Shown one piece after another: positions 7,762 through 14,921 of a stretch of DNA of 39,603 nucleotides (its first letter is position 1; every line of letters starts with the position of its first letter). The DNA comes from Caldilineaceae bacterium (GTDB taxonomy: Bacteria; Chloroflexota; Anaerolineae; Caldilineales; Caldilineaceae). The position numbers and the translations under genes are program-made. Location: positions 140,808 through 180,410 of the forward strand of contig JALHQH010000023.1 in assembly GCA_022842065.1 (NCBI GenBank), in the 5' to 3' direction. Under the pieces are notes generated by a model. It made no database searches, was not told the DNA's origin, and saw only the letters and a program-made list of their open reading frames with translations.

Positions 7762-7806
7762 ATCACTTGTTGCCTTGTTCGCTCAACTTGTGCTTGCTGC
7801 GCTATT

Positions 7807-8085
7807 TTACCATAAACGATTTAATCGTTTATCCATAAGGAATCCAGTGGTGACAAGCCGGCGTGTCGGCTGGCTATACTGCGCAAATTCCCGCCGCGCT
7901 CGGACGACGAGCACCACGCCCCCGATCACGAAGATCGCACCTATGAGGGGAATGGCTGAGGTGAAGAAGCCATGTGGAAAGGAGAGTGGCTGTACCCGTT
8001 GCAACCCAAGCGCCACCAGCAAGGGCAGGCCAAAGACCACCTCAAAGATCTGCCACCACCGTTTGTGCGCGAAATCGGTTGTCAT
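7807..8085 (-). pseudogene. Truncated duplicate of the ICMT-like gene
   Basis: From the ATG at 8083-8085 the product matches the N-terminal half of the gene at 6375-6878 almost residue for residue (AHKRWWQIFEVVFGLPLLVA; RARREFAQY). It has a six-residue deletion (DPGQPT lost) and breaks off at LVTTG. The remaining codons (FLMDKRLNRLW) are unrelated. The methyltransferase core is absent, so it cannot be active. At DNA level the similarity stops at about 7842. The two copies flank the BECR/DUF2283 pair. Confidence 0.88.
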
Positions 8086-8102
8086 AAAGATCCTGTAGCC
8101 AG

Positions 8103-8384
8103 TTATCGCGTTTCGTGCTGCTGTTGTGGCTTGACTTGTGCTTGGCGTTCTTCCATATATGCCCGTAACAAGGCATTCATTTGGGTCTGCCAGCCGCGTC
8201 CCTGTTGCTTGAACCAATCGATCACATCACTATCGAGTCGTAACGTCAGTTGGGACTTCGTGCGCGGCTTTAGTCCGCGTCTAACAATCGACCGAACGCA
8301 ATGAAACGGCTGTCTCCATAGGCATAGCGATTCACATGCGCGGATTGTAACTACAAATTGTAGTAGCGTCAAGGTGCCAAGCAC
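8103..8384 (-). CDS. BrnA-type antitoxin, N-terminus doubtful
   Basis: Residues 44-80 read SQLTLRLDSDVIDWFKQQGR and GWQTQMNALLRAYMEER, the ribbon-helix-helix C-terminal domain of BrnA/DUF4415 antitoxins. The first 42 residues (GTG start) do not look like BrnA. Part of their DNA is a small palindrome (cgcggactaaagccgcg), which suggests the true 5' end was replaced. No BrnT toxin is visible beside it. In intact systems BrnA binds DNA as a dimer and neutralises the BrnT RNase. It ends 17 bp before the truncated ICMT copy. I read it as a remnant that may still make a peptide. Confidence 0.65.
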   Translation of the reverse strand: MLGTLTLLQFVVTIRACESLCLWRQPFHCVRSIVRRGLKPRTKSQLTLRLDSDVIDWFKQQGRGWQTQMNALLRAYMEERQAQVKPQQQHETR

Positions 8385-8467
8385 GAATTGCCGTTTTGCG
8401 TCAGTGCTGATGATGTGGTAATACCTGGGGGACTCTGGAGTTTTTCGGTCTGCTATAATTTAGCGCT

Positions 8468-8647
8468 GCCGAACCAAAAGCTCACTTGCCGGGCGAACGC
8501 GGGCAATAACCTGGCTGGCGAACACCTGCGTAACCAGTTTGCCCGATTGCGGGCGCACAACTCCGCCAACCCGCAAACATCAAAGCAGGCGAAAAACATT
8601 GAAAACGTGCTGATCAAGGGTAAATCTGGGTTGACACAATGTTCGGC
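8468..8647. other. Hairpin-bounded gap downstream of the RT gene; possible degenerate attC-like site
   Basis: The 335-bp gap 8385-8719 holds no convincing gene. GCCGAAC (8468-8474), an 8-nt spacer, CACTTG and CCGGG (to 8493) match the left arm of the hairpin at 10303-10429 at 24 of 29 positions. GTTCGGC occurs at 8641-8647, preceded by caat as in the other copy. The inner arm partner is not conserved, so pairing is partial. A second small stem, CGGGCAA with TTGCCCG, lies inside (about 8500-8550). Confidence 0.4.
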
Positions 8648-8719
8648 TGGATTTCGACGTTTGCTACCAATCGCACACGAGAATTGTTGCCAAGCCCTTG
8701 TAAGGTCCGTGCAGACGCA

Positions 8720-10216
8720 TCAGTAAGCCCACGCATTTTGTTTAAATAGCTCTACTTCTTCAGGTTCTACGACTTCATGAGCATCCGATGCCGACCCCAC
8801 GACAAGATTTGAAACATCCAACGCAGTCTTAAGAGGCTTGCTTGAAATCCAGCCATTTTCCCATAAATTTGCGGGTTCGCCGTTCACGATTTTACAAATC
8901 GGCTCATTACTGAGAAACGTTATACCGACTGACTGCGGTTGCGTTACTCGCTGCAACCATATTTCCAGGTAACCATTGTATGGTACGCGGGCCAACTTTC
9001 CGCGCACCTTTGTCCATAGTCGAATTTTTTCTTCGTTTGCGGTGAGAGAAATCAAATGGCTTAGGATGCCTGCAATGGCTGGAAATGTACCGGGTGAAAC
9101 AACAGCGATATCAGTAGCAATTGCAACTTGTACCTCTAGATCGTCTGGCATCTCAGCTTGTTTAGATAATTTGGTGTGAAATTCTCCAACCAAACGGCGA
9201 AGCGCCCCACTGTTTGGGAAGCGTTGACCGAATGCATGTAACCTCAGAAGCTGTTTCTGAATTGTCTTCGCATTTGCATCTCCAAGGTCTTGAAGATCAA
9301 TGCCAGCAAGCTTGTCTGGCTTGATTGAACCCTCGACGACATTTTTACTCATGAAAGTCTTCGATACACCAAGCTTCATTCCGACCGCCCACAATTCTTC
9401 GCTTATGATTTTCAGTACTTTCTCGGCATAAGCATCATTGTTTGAAAATATTCTATAATCGTCACGATATCTAAGAATGCGAAAGTCATCTGATTTTTCT
9501 AACCTAGCATTAATCCGCTTATCGACATAACCAAGAACGATTTCTGCCACGAAATCCATTAAGACCGAGCCCTGAGAAATGCCATTGGTCTGCCCATATC
9601 GGCTTGCCTGGATGTATGAATCAATTTTATTTCCAAGTAGGGCGTTTTTACCTTTATTCTTCTTCGCATCCTCTCGGCTGTGAAGCGCCCAAGAAATACT
9701 GTGTGTGTATATCGACCCGTAACAATCCGTCACATCAGTATGAAGGATGTGGCTGAATTCCAAAGAATAGAGCAGGGATCGCTGTTCGACACTTTGCCAC
9801 CAACTCCTAACTTGCGTGGCAACATCCGTTTGATTGTCTAGCGACATCACTGGAGCGCTGCAACAATCCACGGCACCATTTTCAAACTCTGACAAACGTT
9901 GAGTAATATACGCCCAGTTCTCAGGACCGCAGATCAGATTAACCAGTGATACATAAATTGCCGGGTGCATCAGTTCATATGGTCGCCATGCGAACCTGCC
10001 ATCTTTATTTGCAACAAAGCTGTAGTTTACACCAGGAAAATTGTCAGGATTTTCTTTCTTAAACTCGGCATAGTTTTTGCCATTTAATGCCTTCTCAACT
10101 TCGGTAAGAATCGGCTCGAAGCTAATGTAGCTAGGCATGTCTCCATTGAAGTAGCTACTTCCTTTTAGGAAATGTTTTTTTACTTCTTCGCTTGAGAGTT
10201 CGACTAATCGCTTCAT
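8720..10216 (-). CDS. Reverse transcriptase of the retron/Abi/UG (defence-type) lineage
   Basis: The 498-residue protein carries RT palm motifs. WRPYELMHPAIYVSLVNLI is at about 78-96. Motif A, LHTDVTDCYGSIYTHSISWA, is at 158-177. Motif B, QTNGISQGSVLMDFVAEIVL, is at 209-228. Motif C, RYRDDYRIF, has the catalytic aspartates at 252-253. A thumb-like helical region and a C-terminal extension of about 200 residues follow. There is no maturase, integrase or RNase H domain, so it is not a group II intron or retrovirus-like RT. The YTHSISWALH helix and YRDD are typical of bacterial RTs grouped with retrons, Abi and the unknown-group (UG/DRT) anti-phage RTs; the exact class is not decidable by eye. 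It is co-oriented with the EEP gene upstream, and a structured region precedes it. Base composition is AT-richer than the surroundings. Confidence 0.88.
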   Translation of the reverse strand: MKRLVELSSEEVKKHFLKGSSYFNGDMPSYISFEPILTEVEKALNGKNYAEFKKENPDNFPGVNYSFVANKDGRFAWRPYELMHPAIYVSLVNLICGPENWAYITQRLSEFENGAVDCCSAPVMSLDNQTDVATQVRSWWQSVEQRSLLYSLEFSHILHTDVTDCYGSIYTHSISWALHSREDAKKNKGKNALLGNKIDSYIQASRYGQTNGISQGSVLMDFVAEIVLGYVDKRINARLEKSDDFRILRYRDDYRIFSNNDAYAEKVLKIISEELWAVGMKLGVSKTFMSKNVVEGSIKPDKLAGIDLQDLGDANAKTIQKQLLRLHAFGQRFPNSGALRRLVGEFHTKLSKQAEMPDDLEVQVAIATDIAVVSPGTFPAIAGILSHLISLTANEEKIRLWTKVRGKLARVPYNGYLEIWLQRVTQPQSVGITFLSNEPICKIVNGEPANLWENGWISSKPLKTALDVSNLVVGSASDAHEVVEPEEVELFKQNAWAY

Positions 10217-10302
10217 GAATTACCACAATCTTGGTACACAAGGCAAAGCATATATCTATGCACACAACATTACCTCAGCCAGCCACACTGGCGATCAAGC
10301 TA

Positions 10303-10429
10303 GCCGAACGCCAAATTCACTTGCCGGGCGACTCAAGAGCACGCAACAATGCCAACCACAAAACTCTTACGAGCATCAAACTCACTTTTCGCCGTAATCC
10401 AGCCCGGTCAAGTGCAATGGCTGTTCGGC
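10303..10429. other. Symmetric hairpin between EEP and RT genes; attC-like site or RT-linked RNA
   Basis: GCCGAAC (10303-10309) pairs with GTTCGGC (10423-10429). Each is followed inward by an 8-nt unpaired spacer. Then CACTTG (10318-10323) pairs with CAAGTG (10409-10414), and CCGGG pairs with CCCGG with one unpaired base (t10408). The loop is 74 nt. Two short stems separated by equal unpaired spacers, with one extrahelical base, is the architecture of integron attC sites. The outer boxes differ from the RYYYAAC/GTTRRRY consensus at one position. On the minus strand it lies 18 nt after the restored EEP stop and 86 nt before the RT start, so it could also be a non-coding RNA for the RT. Function unproven. 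Confidence 0.5.
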
Positions 10430-10446
10430 GGTAGCCGGCACTTCTA

Positions 10447-10681
10447 CTATAGATCAATCAAAACGGAAACCGGAAAATGGTCTGAGGCGAAGGGATACTT
10501 TTGCCAAATTTTCTTATCACCTATATTCTCATGAATTTCTGCCTGCGTGACCCACTGCCGATCTTGATTGTTTGTGTATAGCACATGATCTATCCACTCT
10601 CTGTGTCGTACATTGTTGAAAATGGGATCAATAAAGCTAGTGGTGGCTAACTCCTCGAATTTGAGTCCTTTCTGTTGTTTA
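10447..10681 (-). pseudogene. Detached 3' end of the EEP-family gene
   Basis: The minus strand reads QQKGLKFEELATTSFIDPIF, then REWIDHVLYTNNQDRQWV and FASDHFPVSVLIDL before TAG (10447-10449). The SDHFPVS motif is the conserved C-terminal end of endonuclease/exonuclease/phosphatase proteins, which the gene at 10753-11628 lacks. Removing the 144-bp element and one copy of TAA joins LTA to KQQKG in frame and gives a 344-residue protein. The interruption is therefore clear from sequence alone. Confidence 0.88.
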
Positions 10682-10825
10682 GGAATGAGGATTGAATAAG
10701 ACCATCAAGTTGCCGGGAACGACTCAGCCGGGAACGCCGCCATCCCTGGCGGCTAGTGCCAAGTTGCCGCCAGGGATGGCGGCGTTCCCGGTGCCAAGTT
10801 CTTTGTCTTATTTAATCCTCGTTCC
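10682..10825. mobile_element. 144-bp MITE-like element inserted in the EEP gene
   Basis: The ends are inverted repeats of about 21 bp (ggaatgaggattgaataag against ggaacgaggattaaataag), with two mismatches. Inside is a second, longer palindrome (gccgggaacgccgccatccc and its complement), separated by a short loop. The element is flanked by direct copies of TTA (10679-10681 and 10826-10828), a 3-bp target-site duplication. It brings a stop codon into the EEP frame. Element plus duplication is 147 bp, so the frame is kept. There is no transposase inside; such elements move with help from elsewhere. Confidence 0.88.
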
Positions 10826-11628
10826 TTAGCTGTCAGTCTTTCAAAGAGCGCATTCCTAAGACACAACTCCGGAAACCAAACCAAGCCCATTAACCGCTCA
10901 ATCGTGCTACCGAATAATCGCTTCTCACTTGCATCTAGCCCTGGACCATCATTGATATCGCCACAGACTAACAGAGGGATACTATTGCTTTCCTCGCTTT
11001 GGAGATATGGGTCGATGAAACCAGTGCGAAGCTGAGTAGCCTGTGCCAACAATTTCCTTCGATTTGCATCTGCAACTTGCCACCATTTACTCCACTCATA
11101 CGCATCGAAAATTCCTTTGCTTTTCAAGTGTAACCCAAGAATCCGAAACTCTTTTCTGGAAGCAAGAATGACTTTGGTATAGAGTGGCAGGCGTTCAAAT
11201 CGGTAATTCTCCTCAATTCCATCATCATCGATGTCAATCATGAAATGCTCAAAGGCAGAAATTTCTTTCGTATCGAACGGTTCGAGTGGCGGTTCGGCAA
11301 ATTTGCCATTGTCAGTACGAATGGCTATGCCAATGTTTTGAACTTGTTGCTTTGTTTTCTGAATGTGAGCTTTCCATTCACCTTCTACATCCTTATCGAA
11401 AAAAAGCTGCAATTCATCACTTCGATTTGGACCTTCTACAACAACAACAATATCTCCCTGAAGTTCATTTAGTACGCCTGAAAGATCATCTCGACGACGG
11501 CGAACTGTTGTTTTTGGGCTATGTTGCGGAGTAACATCATCTTCACGGAATGAAGCAGGTCCATCACCTGCGGTAAATAGATCATTCATCCATTCCATAT
11601 TCCATATTACGAGTTTGACAGTAGACAT
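10753..11628 (-). CDS. Endonuclease/exonuclease/phosphatase family protein, interrupted
   Basis: The surviving 5' part gives 291 residues. It shows the EEP fold in order: VKLVIWNMEWMN (metal and substrate Asn), GDIVVVVEGPNRSDEL (catalytic Glu), LGLHLKSKGIFD, and LLVCGDINDGPG (Asp/Asn pair). The last 24 residues (from KERGLNKTKN) come from the inserted element, which supplies the stop. The conserved C-terminal SDH motif lies beyond the insertion at 10447-10681, so the protein made now should lack the catalytic histidine. Known EEP enzymes cut phosphodiester bonds in DNA, RNA or lipids. It precedes the RT gene on the same strand; an APE-like nuclease beside an RT recalls non-LTR elements, but that link is inference. 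Confidence 0.88.
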   Translation of the reverse strand: MSTVKLVIWNMEWMNDLFTAGDGPASFREDDVTPQHSPKTTVRRRRDDLSGVLNELQGDIVVVVEGPNRSDELQLFFDKDVEGEWKAHIQKTKQQVQNIGIAIRTDNGKFAEPPLEPFDTKEISAFEHFMIDIDDDGIEENYRFERLPLYTKVILASRKEFRILGLHLKSKGIFDAYEWSKWWQVADANRRKLLAQATQLRTGFIDPYLQSEESNSIPLLVCGDINDGPGLDASEKRLFGSTIERLMGLVWFPELCLRNALFERLTAKERGLNKTKNLAPGTPPSLAATWH

Positions 11629-11683
11629 AGTTAACGTCTTTCTATGGATTCTAGATATTTATCCAAAGATTATGGATCAACGG

Positions 11684-11948
11684 CTAGAGAAAAGGTAACC
11701 GAGACAGATCAACCTTTAACCTGCCGTAGCTCCATAATTTTTCACGTGTAACGTCTATAAAATAAAGTTTGCCCATTGAATCTGAGAAGCGAACCTCAGG
11801 TTTCCTACACCAATGGTGCTACCATCCTGTCGGTGGATAAATGTGGAGCCATCAGGCAAAAGATAGGCAGGCACTGACGCAAAATATTTAAAAGTGTGGA
11901 TTCTTCCATTAATTTGCTGAACACCTTCTGGCCTAACCTGATAACTGG
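11684..11948 (-). pseudogene. Unrecognised gene fragment with a one-base frameshift
   Basis: A minus-strand frame reads EGVQQINGRIHTFKYF, ASVPAYLLPDGSTFIHRQDG and STIGVGNLRFASQIQWANFI before a stop in a TTTT run. One more T would continue it with FIDVTREKLWSYGRLKVDL and SRLPFL to TAG at 11684-11686. The residue mix looks like real protein. A TAA lies in frame just upstream (about 11949-11951), so no full gene exists here. I do not recognise a family. It begins beside the GTTAGGC box of the palindromic region 11931-12006 and ends 55 bp before the EEP start. Confidence 0.4.
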
Positions 11949-12059
11949 TTTACCGCCGAGTCGGGTAAGGGGTCGGCAGCAATGCCTTCCCCTTACTTCG
12001 TTCGGCTGCTTTGCCAAGAACATTTGTTCTCCAATCATTCCATAGTTCTGAATGATTGG
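11931..12059. other. Palindromic intergenic region, possible third attC-like site
   Basis: GCCTAAC (11931-11937) and GTTCGGC (12000-12006) bound a stretch with a perfect GTAAGGGG/CCCCTTAC stem. The stem is not centred (27 nt on one side, 3 on the other), so the attC reading is weak. A separate hairpin follows: ccaatcattc (12031-12040) pairs with gaatgattgg (12050-12059). The rest of the 614-bp gap 11629-12242 holds the gene fragment above and repeat R1. Confidence 0.35.
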
Positions 12060-12065
12060 AGCGAC

Positions 12066-12205
12066 AATTGGAAGCCAGTATACTGGCTTCCAATTGCGAT
12101 GTCAACTAGAATTTTGCGAGCTTACAATAAAGAAGATCCCCGACAACACTTGCTACTCCAGTCCCAAACCTTCCCCCACCATACCACAAAAAACCTATCG
12201 CAGAT
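12066..12205. repeat. Dispersed repeat R1, with a 30-bp perfect palindrome
   Basis: It opens with a perfect palindrome at 12066-12095 (arm aattggaagccagta). It continues through gtcaactagaattttgcgag and ends accacaaaaaacctatcgca. A second copy, R2, lies at 13355-13680. Both sit just downstream of minus-strand genes (YrdB and NagA), and both end nearest the gene has a run of T on the transcribed strand, so a 3'-end function is possible. Confidence 0.8.
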
Positions 12206-12242
12206 CTACTCTCTTCCTATCGCGATTTCTAAACCGGCGCTA

Positions 12243-12584
12243 TCACCATTGCCGCCACAGCAAGACGAGCACTCGATTCGCGATGGCGATGATCGCCAGC
12301 CCCAACGCCCAGCCCACTTGATTTGCGAAGTAAAGTGCCGCTGCACTCAGCAGGAACAAGCCGAGCGAAAGCAGCGCGCCCGGTAGGAGGGGCAACCGTT
12401 TGGTCGACCGCGGGGCAAAAAATAGCCCCCAGCCGGCAGCGGCAAGCACGGGAATCGCAATCGCCAATAACCACTTTAGCCATAGCGCGCCGCCGAACCA
12501 ATAGCCCCAGTAGCCAAAGGCAGCGAGCATGGCAAGCTCCAGCGCAAACGCTATGCCCGCATTGAGTGCCTTCAACAGCTTCAT
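12243..12584 (-). CDS. YrdB family (DUF2568) integral membrane protein
   Basis: The 113-residue protein has four hydrophobic helices: ALELAMLAAFGYWGYWFG, WLLAIAIPVLAAAGWGLFF, LLSLGLFLLSAAALYFA and LGLAIIAIANRVLVLL. The FAPRSTKRLP loop follows helix 2 and is characteristic of YrdB/DUF2568. Family members have no known biochemical role. The start is the ATG at 12582-12584. It is 90 bp downstream of the MBL gene on the same strand and may share its transcript. Confidence 0.9.
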   Translation of the reverse strand: MKLLKALNAGIAFALELAMLAAFGYWGYWFGGALWLKWLLAIAIPVLAAAGWGLFFAPRSTKRLPLLPGALLSLGLFLLSAAALYFANQVGWALGLAIIAIANRVLVLLWRQW

Positions 12585-12674
12585 CGTTTTTGGTTCTCCG
12601 TCTGTCTGCTTCGTCTGATCGCATCACTGAAAAATAGCCGAATGATACCCTTTGCCGGAGCGCATCGGCTAATT

Positions 12675-13277
12675 TTATTGCCCCAACGCTGCCGCCATTG
12701 GCCGGATTGGCCCGTGGCCGGGATAAATGCGGCTGGCTCCACGCTCCTGCAACAAACGCCAACTCGCGGCAACCTTGTCGGCACTTTCTTGGTCGGCCAG
12801 CGCCAACCCCGTGAGGTCACCGGTGAAGACCGCACCATCGTCGAGCAACAGCGACACGCTGTCATCTGAGTGGCCTGGCGTGGGCACGATTTCGCCAGCA
12901 ATGCCGATGCGTTTTAGCCGCGAACGGCTCTCGGCAAAAGTGATGATAACATTGTCGGTGAGCGTAATGTCGACATAATGGTCCTGTGGTTTGGTCCACT
13001 GTTTCATTTGCCCGATCGTCCTAACTTGCGTTTCGAGGACCAGCAACGGCACCCCTAGCTGTTTGAGTTCTTGGGCCAAGCCCGCATGATCAATGTGATA
13101 GTGTGTTGCCAGCCCATAGCGCAACTCTTGCAGTGGAATGCCCATACGCTTTAAATTTGCCCGCAGTGTGCCCAGCGTCCCCGGATAACCGAGATCGATC
13201 AAGAGGCGCGCTGGACCAGCACTGACGACCCAGTAGTTGGTCGATTTGTACCCAACGTTCACAATCGTAGGTTGCAT
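12675..13277 (-). CDS. MBL-fold metallo-hydrolase
   Basis: The 200-residue protein has the metallo-beta-lactamase core. The metal motif THYHIDHAG is at about 58-66. PTPGHSDDSVSLLL supplies another histidine, and VFTGDLTG supplies the bridging aspartate. IYPGHGPI carries the last histidine. The short length and lack of an extra domain point to a generic hydrolase of the glyoxalase II-like side of the fold; the substrate cannot be predicted. The start ATG is at 13275-13277. Its neighbours (YrdB downstream, NagA upstream across repeat R2) give no functional hint. Confidence 0.92.
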   Translation of the reverse strand: MQPTIVNVGYKSTNYWVVSAGPARLLIDLGYPGTLGTLRANLKRMGIPLQELRYGLATHYHIDHAGLAQELKQLGVPLLVLETQVRTIGQMKQWTKPQDHYVDITLTDNVIITFAESRSRLKRIGIAGEIVPTPGHSDDSVSLLLDDGAVFTGDLTGLALADQESADKVAASWRLLQERGASRIYPGHGPIRPMAAALGQ

Positions 13278-13354
13278 ATGAATCCCAACTTTGCTCGGCC
13301 CACAGCCCTACGCCGAATTCATAAAGGGTGCGAGGTTCATTCGATTAATGCGCT

Positions 13355-13680
13355 AATTGCCAGTATATTGACTTCCAATTGGGCTGTCAACTAAAATTTG
13401 CAGGCCTGACAATGAAGAAAATATGGTGTAACCAGAAGTCAAGGGGGTGCGACGCTCGCCCTGGGCTAAAGCCGCAGGGCTACCCAACAACGCCGGGTAA
13501 ACCCGGCTCCCTTAGCCAGATAAACCCGGCGTTGTTGGGTAGCCCGGGTGCCCACTGGGTGCGTTGACGGCGGGGCGGGTTGTCAACCACCGGCGATCGG
13601 GTTGAACCGAAAATATCCGACAATCCTGGCTAATCCAGTACTTAACCTATCTCCACCGTACTACAAAAACCTATTGCACC
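13355..13680. repeat. Dispersed repeat R2, split by an inserted element
   Basis: 13355-13430 matches the first half of R1 (aattgccagtatattgactt, gtcaactaaaatttgcagg). 13625-13680 matches its end (ccaccgtactacaaaaacct). The part between is the element at 13445-13588 plus flanks. The R2 end overlaps the NagA stop codon (13671-13673). The rest of the 393-bp gap 13278-13670 shows no gene. Confidence 0.75.
13445..13588. mobile_element. 144-bp inverted-repeat element, copy 1, nested in repeat R2
   Basis: It shares nearly the whole sequence of copy 2 (15186-15329): cgccctgggctaaagccgca, aacgccgggtaaacccggct, then cggcgttgttgggtagcccg and gcgttgacggcggggcggg. The right end TGTCAACC is intact; the left end has drifted from GGTTGACA. 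Internal GGGTAAACCCGG palindromes make a long hairpin. It has no coding capacity. Its position inside R2 shows that it arrived after R2. Confidence 0.82.
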
Positions 13681-14876
13681 TTGTACCCCTTCAACCGCCC
13701 CGCCTCACGCAAGTAGACCACCTCTCCTCCCACCACCGTCGCGACCACGGCCAAATCCGCATCCAACAACACCAGATCACACTGATACCCTACCGCCAGC
13801 GAACCAAACTCAGCGGCCAGCCCCAGGGCTTGGGCGGGGGTGCGACTGGTGACCGGCCAGGCCGTAGCCAACCCTAACCCGGTCGCGGCCATAAAGTTGA
13901 CCAGCGCCTGATCCATCGTCAAAATGCTACCGGCCAGGGTGCCATCGGCCAGGCGACAAGCACCGTTCTGCACGGTTACGCCTTGGCCGCCCAGCTCATA
14001 GGCCCCATCGGGCAGGCCGGCGGCGCGCATGGCGTCGGTGATCAACACGGTACGTTCGATCCCTTTACAGCGCGCCAAAAGGGCCATCGCGCCGGGGTGG
14101 ACATGGATATTGTCGGCGATCAGTTGGGCGTAGATCGTGTCGAGCAGCAGCGTTGCGCCCAGCGCGCCCGGCTTGCGGTGGTGCAGGGGGCTCATCGCGT
14201 TGTAGGTGTGGGTGGCCTGGGTAATACCCAGGCCGGCGGCGCGCGCACACTCTTCATAGGTGGCGTTGGTGTGTCCCCAGACTGCAATCACCCCTGCGTC
14301 TTGGGCGGCGGCAATGAGGGCATCGGCTCCCCTCACTTCGGGGGCCAGGGTGATCATGCGCACAGGGCCGGCCCTCAGCAGTTCGGCAAATTCGGCCAGT
14401 TCGGGGGGACGGATAAAGCTGGCCGGTTGCGCGCCAGGGTAGACGGGGCTAATGTAGGGCCCCTCCACATGCACCCCCAGCATGCGCGCCCCATCGGGTG
14501 ATTGGGTGGACAGGGCGCCGACCGCGGCCACGGCGCGCCGAATGTCAACATGGGGCGCGGTCATCGTCGTGGGCAGAAAGGCGGTCACCCCGTGCTGGGC
14601 AAAGAACGCGGCCATGGCTGCCAGTGCCGCGGGGGTGGCATCCATCGTGTCATGCCCCGCGCCGCCGTGGACATGTAGATCGATAAAGCCGGGCAGGATG
14701 GTACAACCACTCACATCGAGGGTTGGTAAGGCGGCATCCGGTGCTTCGTTAACTGACGCAATGCGACCGCCACGGATCGTCAAAGCAAGGGGGACAAAAG
14801 CGGCCGATTGACCAGGATCAGCCACCGGTTGCAACGCGTTGGCTGGGGCTTGGCCATGCAAGATCGCGAGATTCAC
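13671..14876 (-). CDS. nagA: N-acetylglucosamine-6-phosphate deacetylase
   Basis: The 401-residue amidohydrolase removes the acetyl group from GlcNAc-6-P in amino-sugar and cell-wall recycling. Visible motifs are LPGFIDLHVHGGAGHDTMD (metal HxH), GVTAFLPTTMT, LGVHVEGPYISP (metal Glu), VWGHTNATYEE, THTYNAMSPLHHR and LITDAMRAAG (catalytic Asp). The C-terminal beta lobe follows, GSLAVGYQCDLVLLD. The start is a GTG at 14874-14876 with AAAGGA 8 nt upstream. The frame stays open for 74 more codons, but those lie in repetitive DNA. No NagB or transporter gene is adjacent. Confidence 0.95.
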   Translation of the reverse strand: MNLAILHGQAPANALQPVADPGQSAAFVPLALTIRGGRIASVNEAPDAALPTLDVSGCTILPGFIDLHVHGGAGHDTMDATPAALAAMAAFFAQHGVTAFLPTTMTAPHVDIRRAVAAVGALSTQSPDGARMLGVHVEGPYISPVYPGAQPASFIRPPELAEFAELLRAGPVRMITLAPEVRGADALIAAAQDAGVIAVWGHTNATYEECARAAGLGITQATHTYNAMSPLHHRKPGALGATLLLDTIYAQLIADNIHVHPGAMALLARCKGIERTVLITDAMRAAGLPDGAYELGGQGVTVQNGACRLADGTLAGSILTMDQALVNFMAATGLGLATAWPVTSRTPAQALGLAAEFGSLAVGYQCDLVLLDADLAVVATVVGGEVVYLREAGRLKGYKVQ

Positions 14877-14921
14877 CGTTGATTTCCTTTCTTGGCGCAA
14901 GAGAATAGAGGGAGAACAACT

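Noticed and set aside
8388..8726. 112-codon plus-strand frame
   Set aside because: It covers repeat arms and hairpins, has a random-looking residue mix and no ribosome-binding site. I treat the region as intergenic.
8720..10216. Diversity-generating retroelement
   Set aside because: No template/variable repeat pair, no Avd-like gene and no target gene with a variable C-terminus are visible. The motif C context (RYRDDYRIF) and the long C-terminal extension do not suggest a DGR RT.
8720..10216. Group II intron RT
   Set aside because: No maturase X domain, no HNH endonuclease, and no intron domain V-like hairpin seen next to it.
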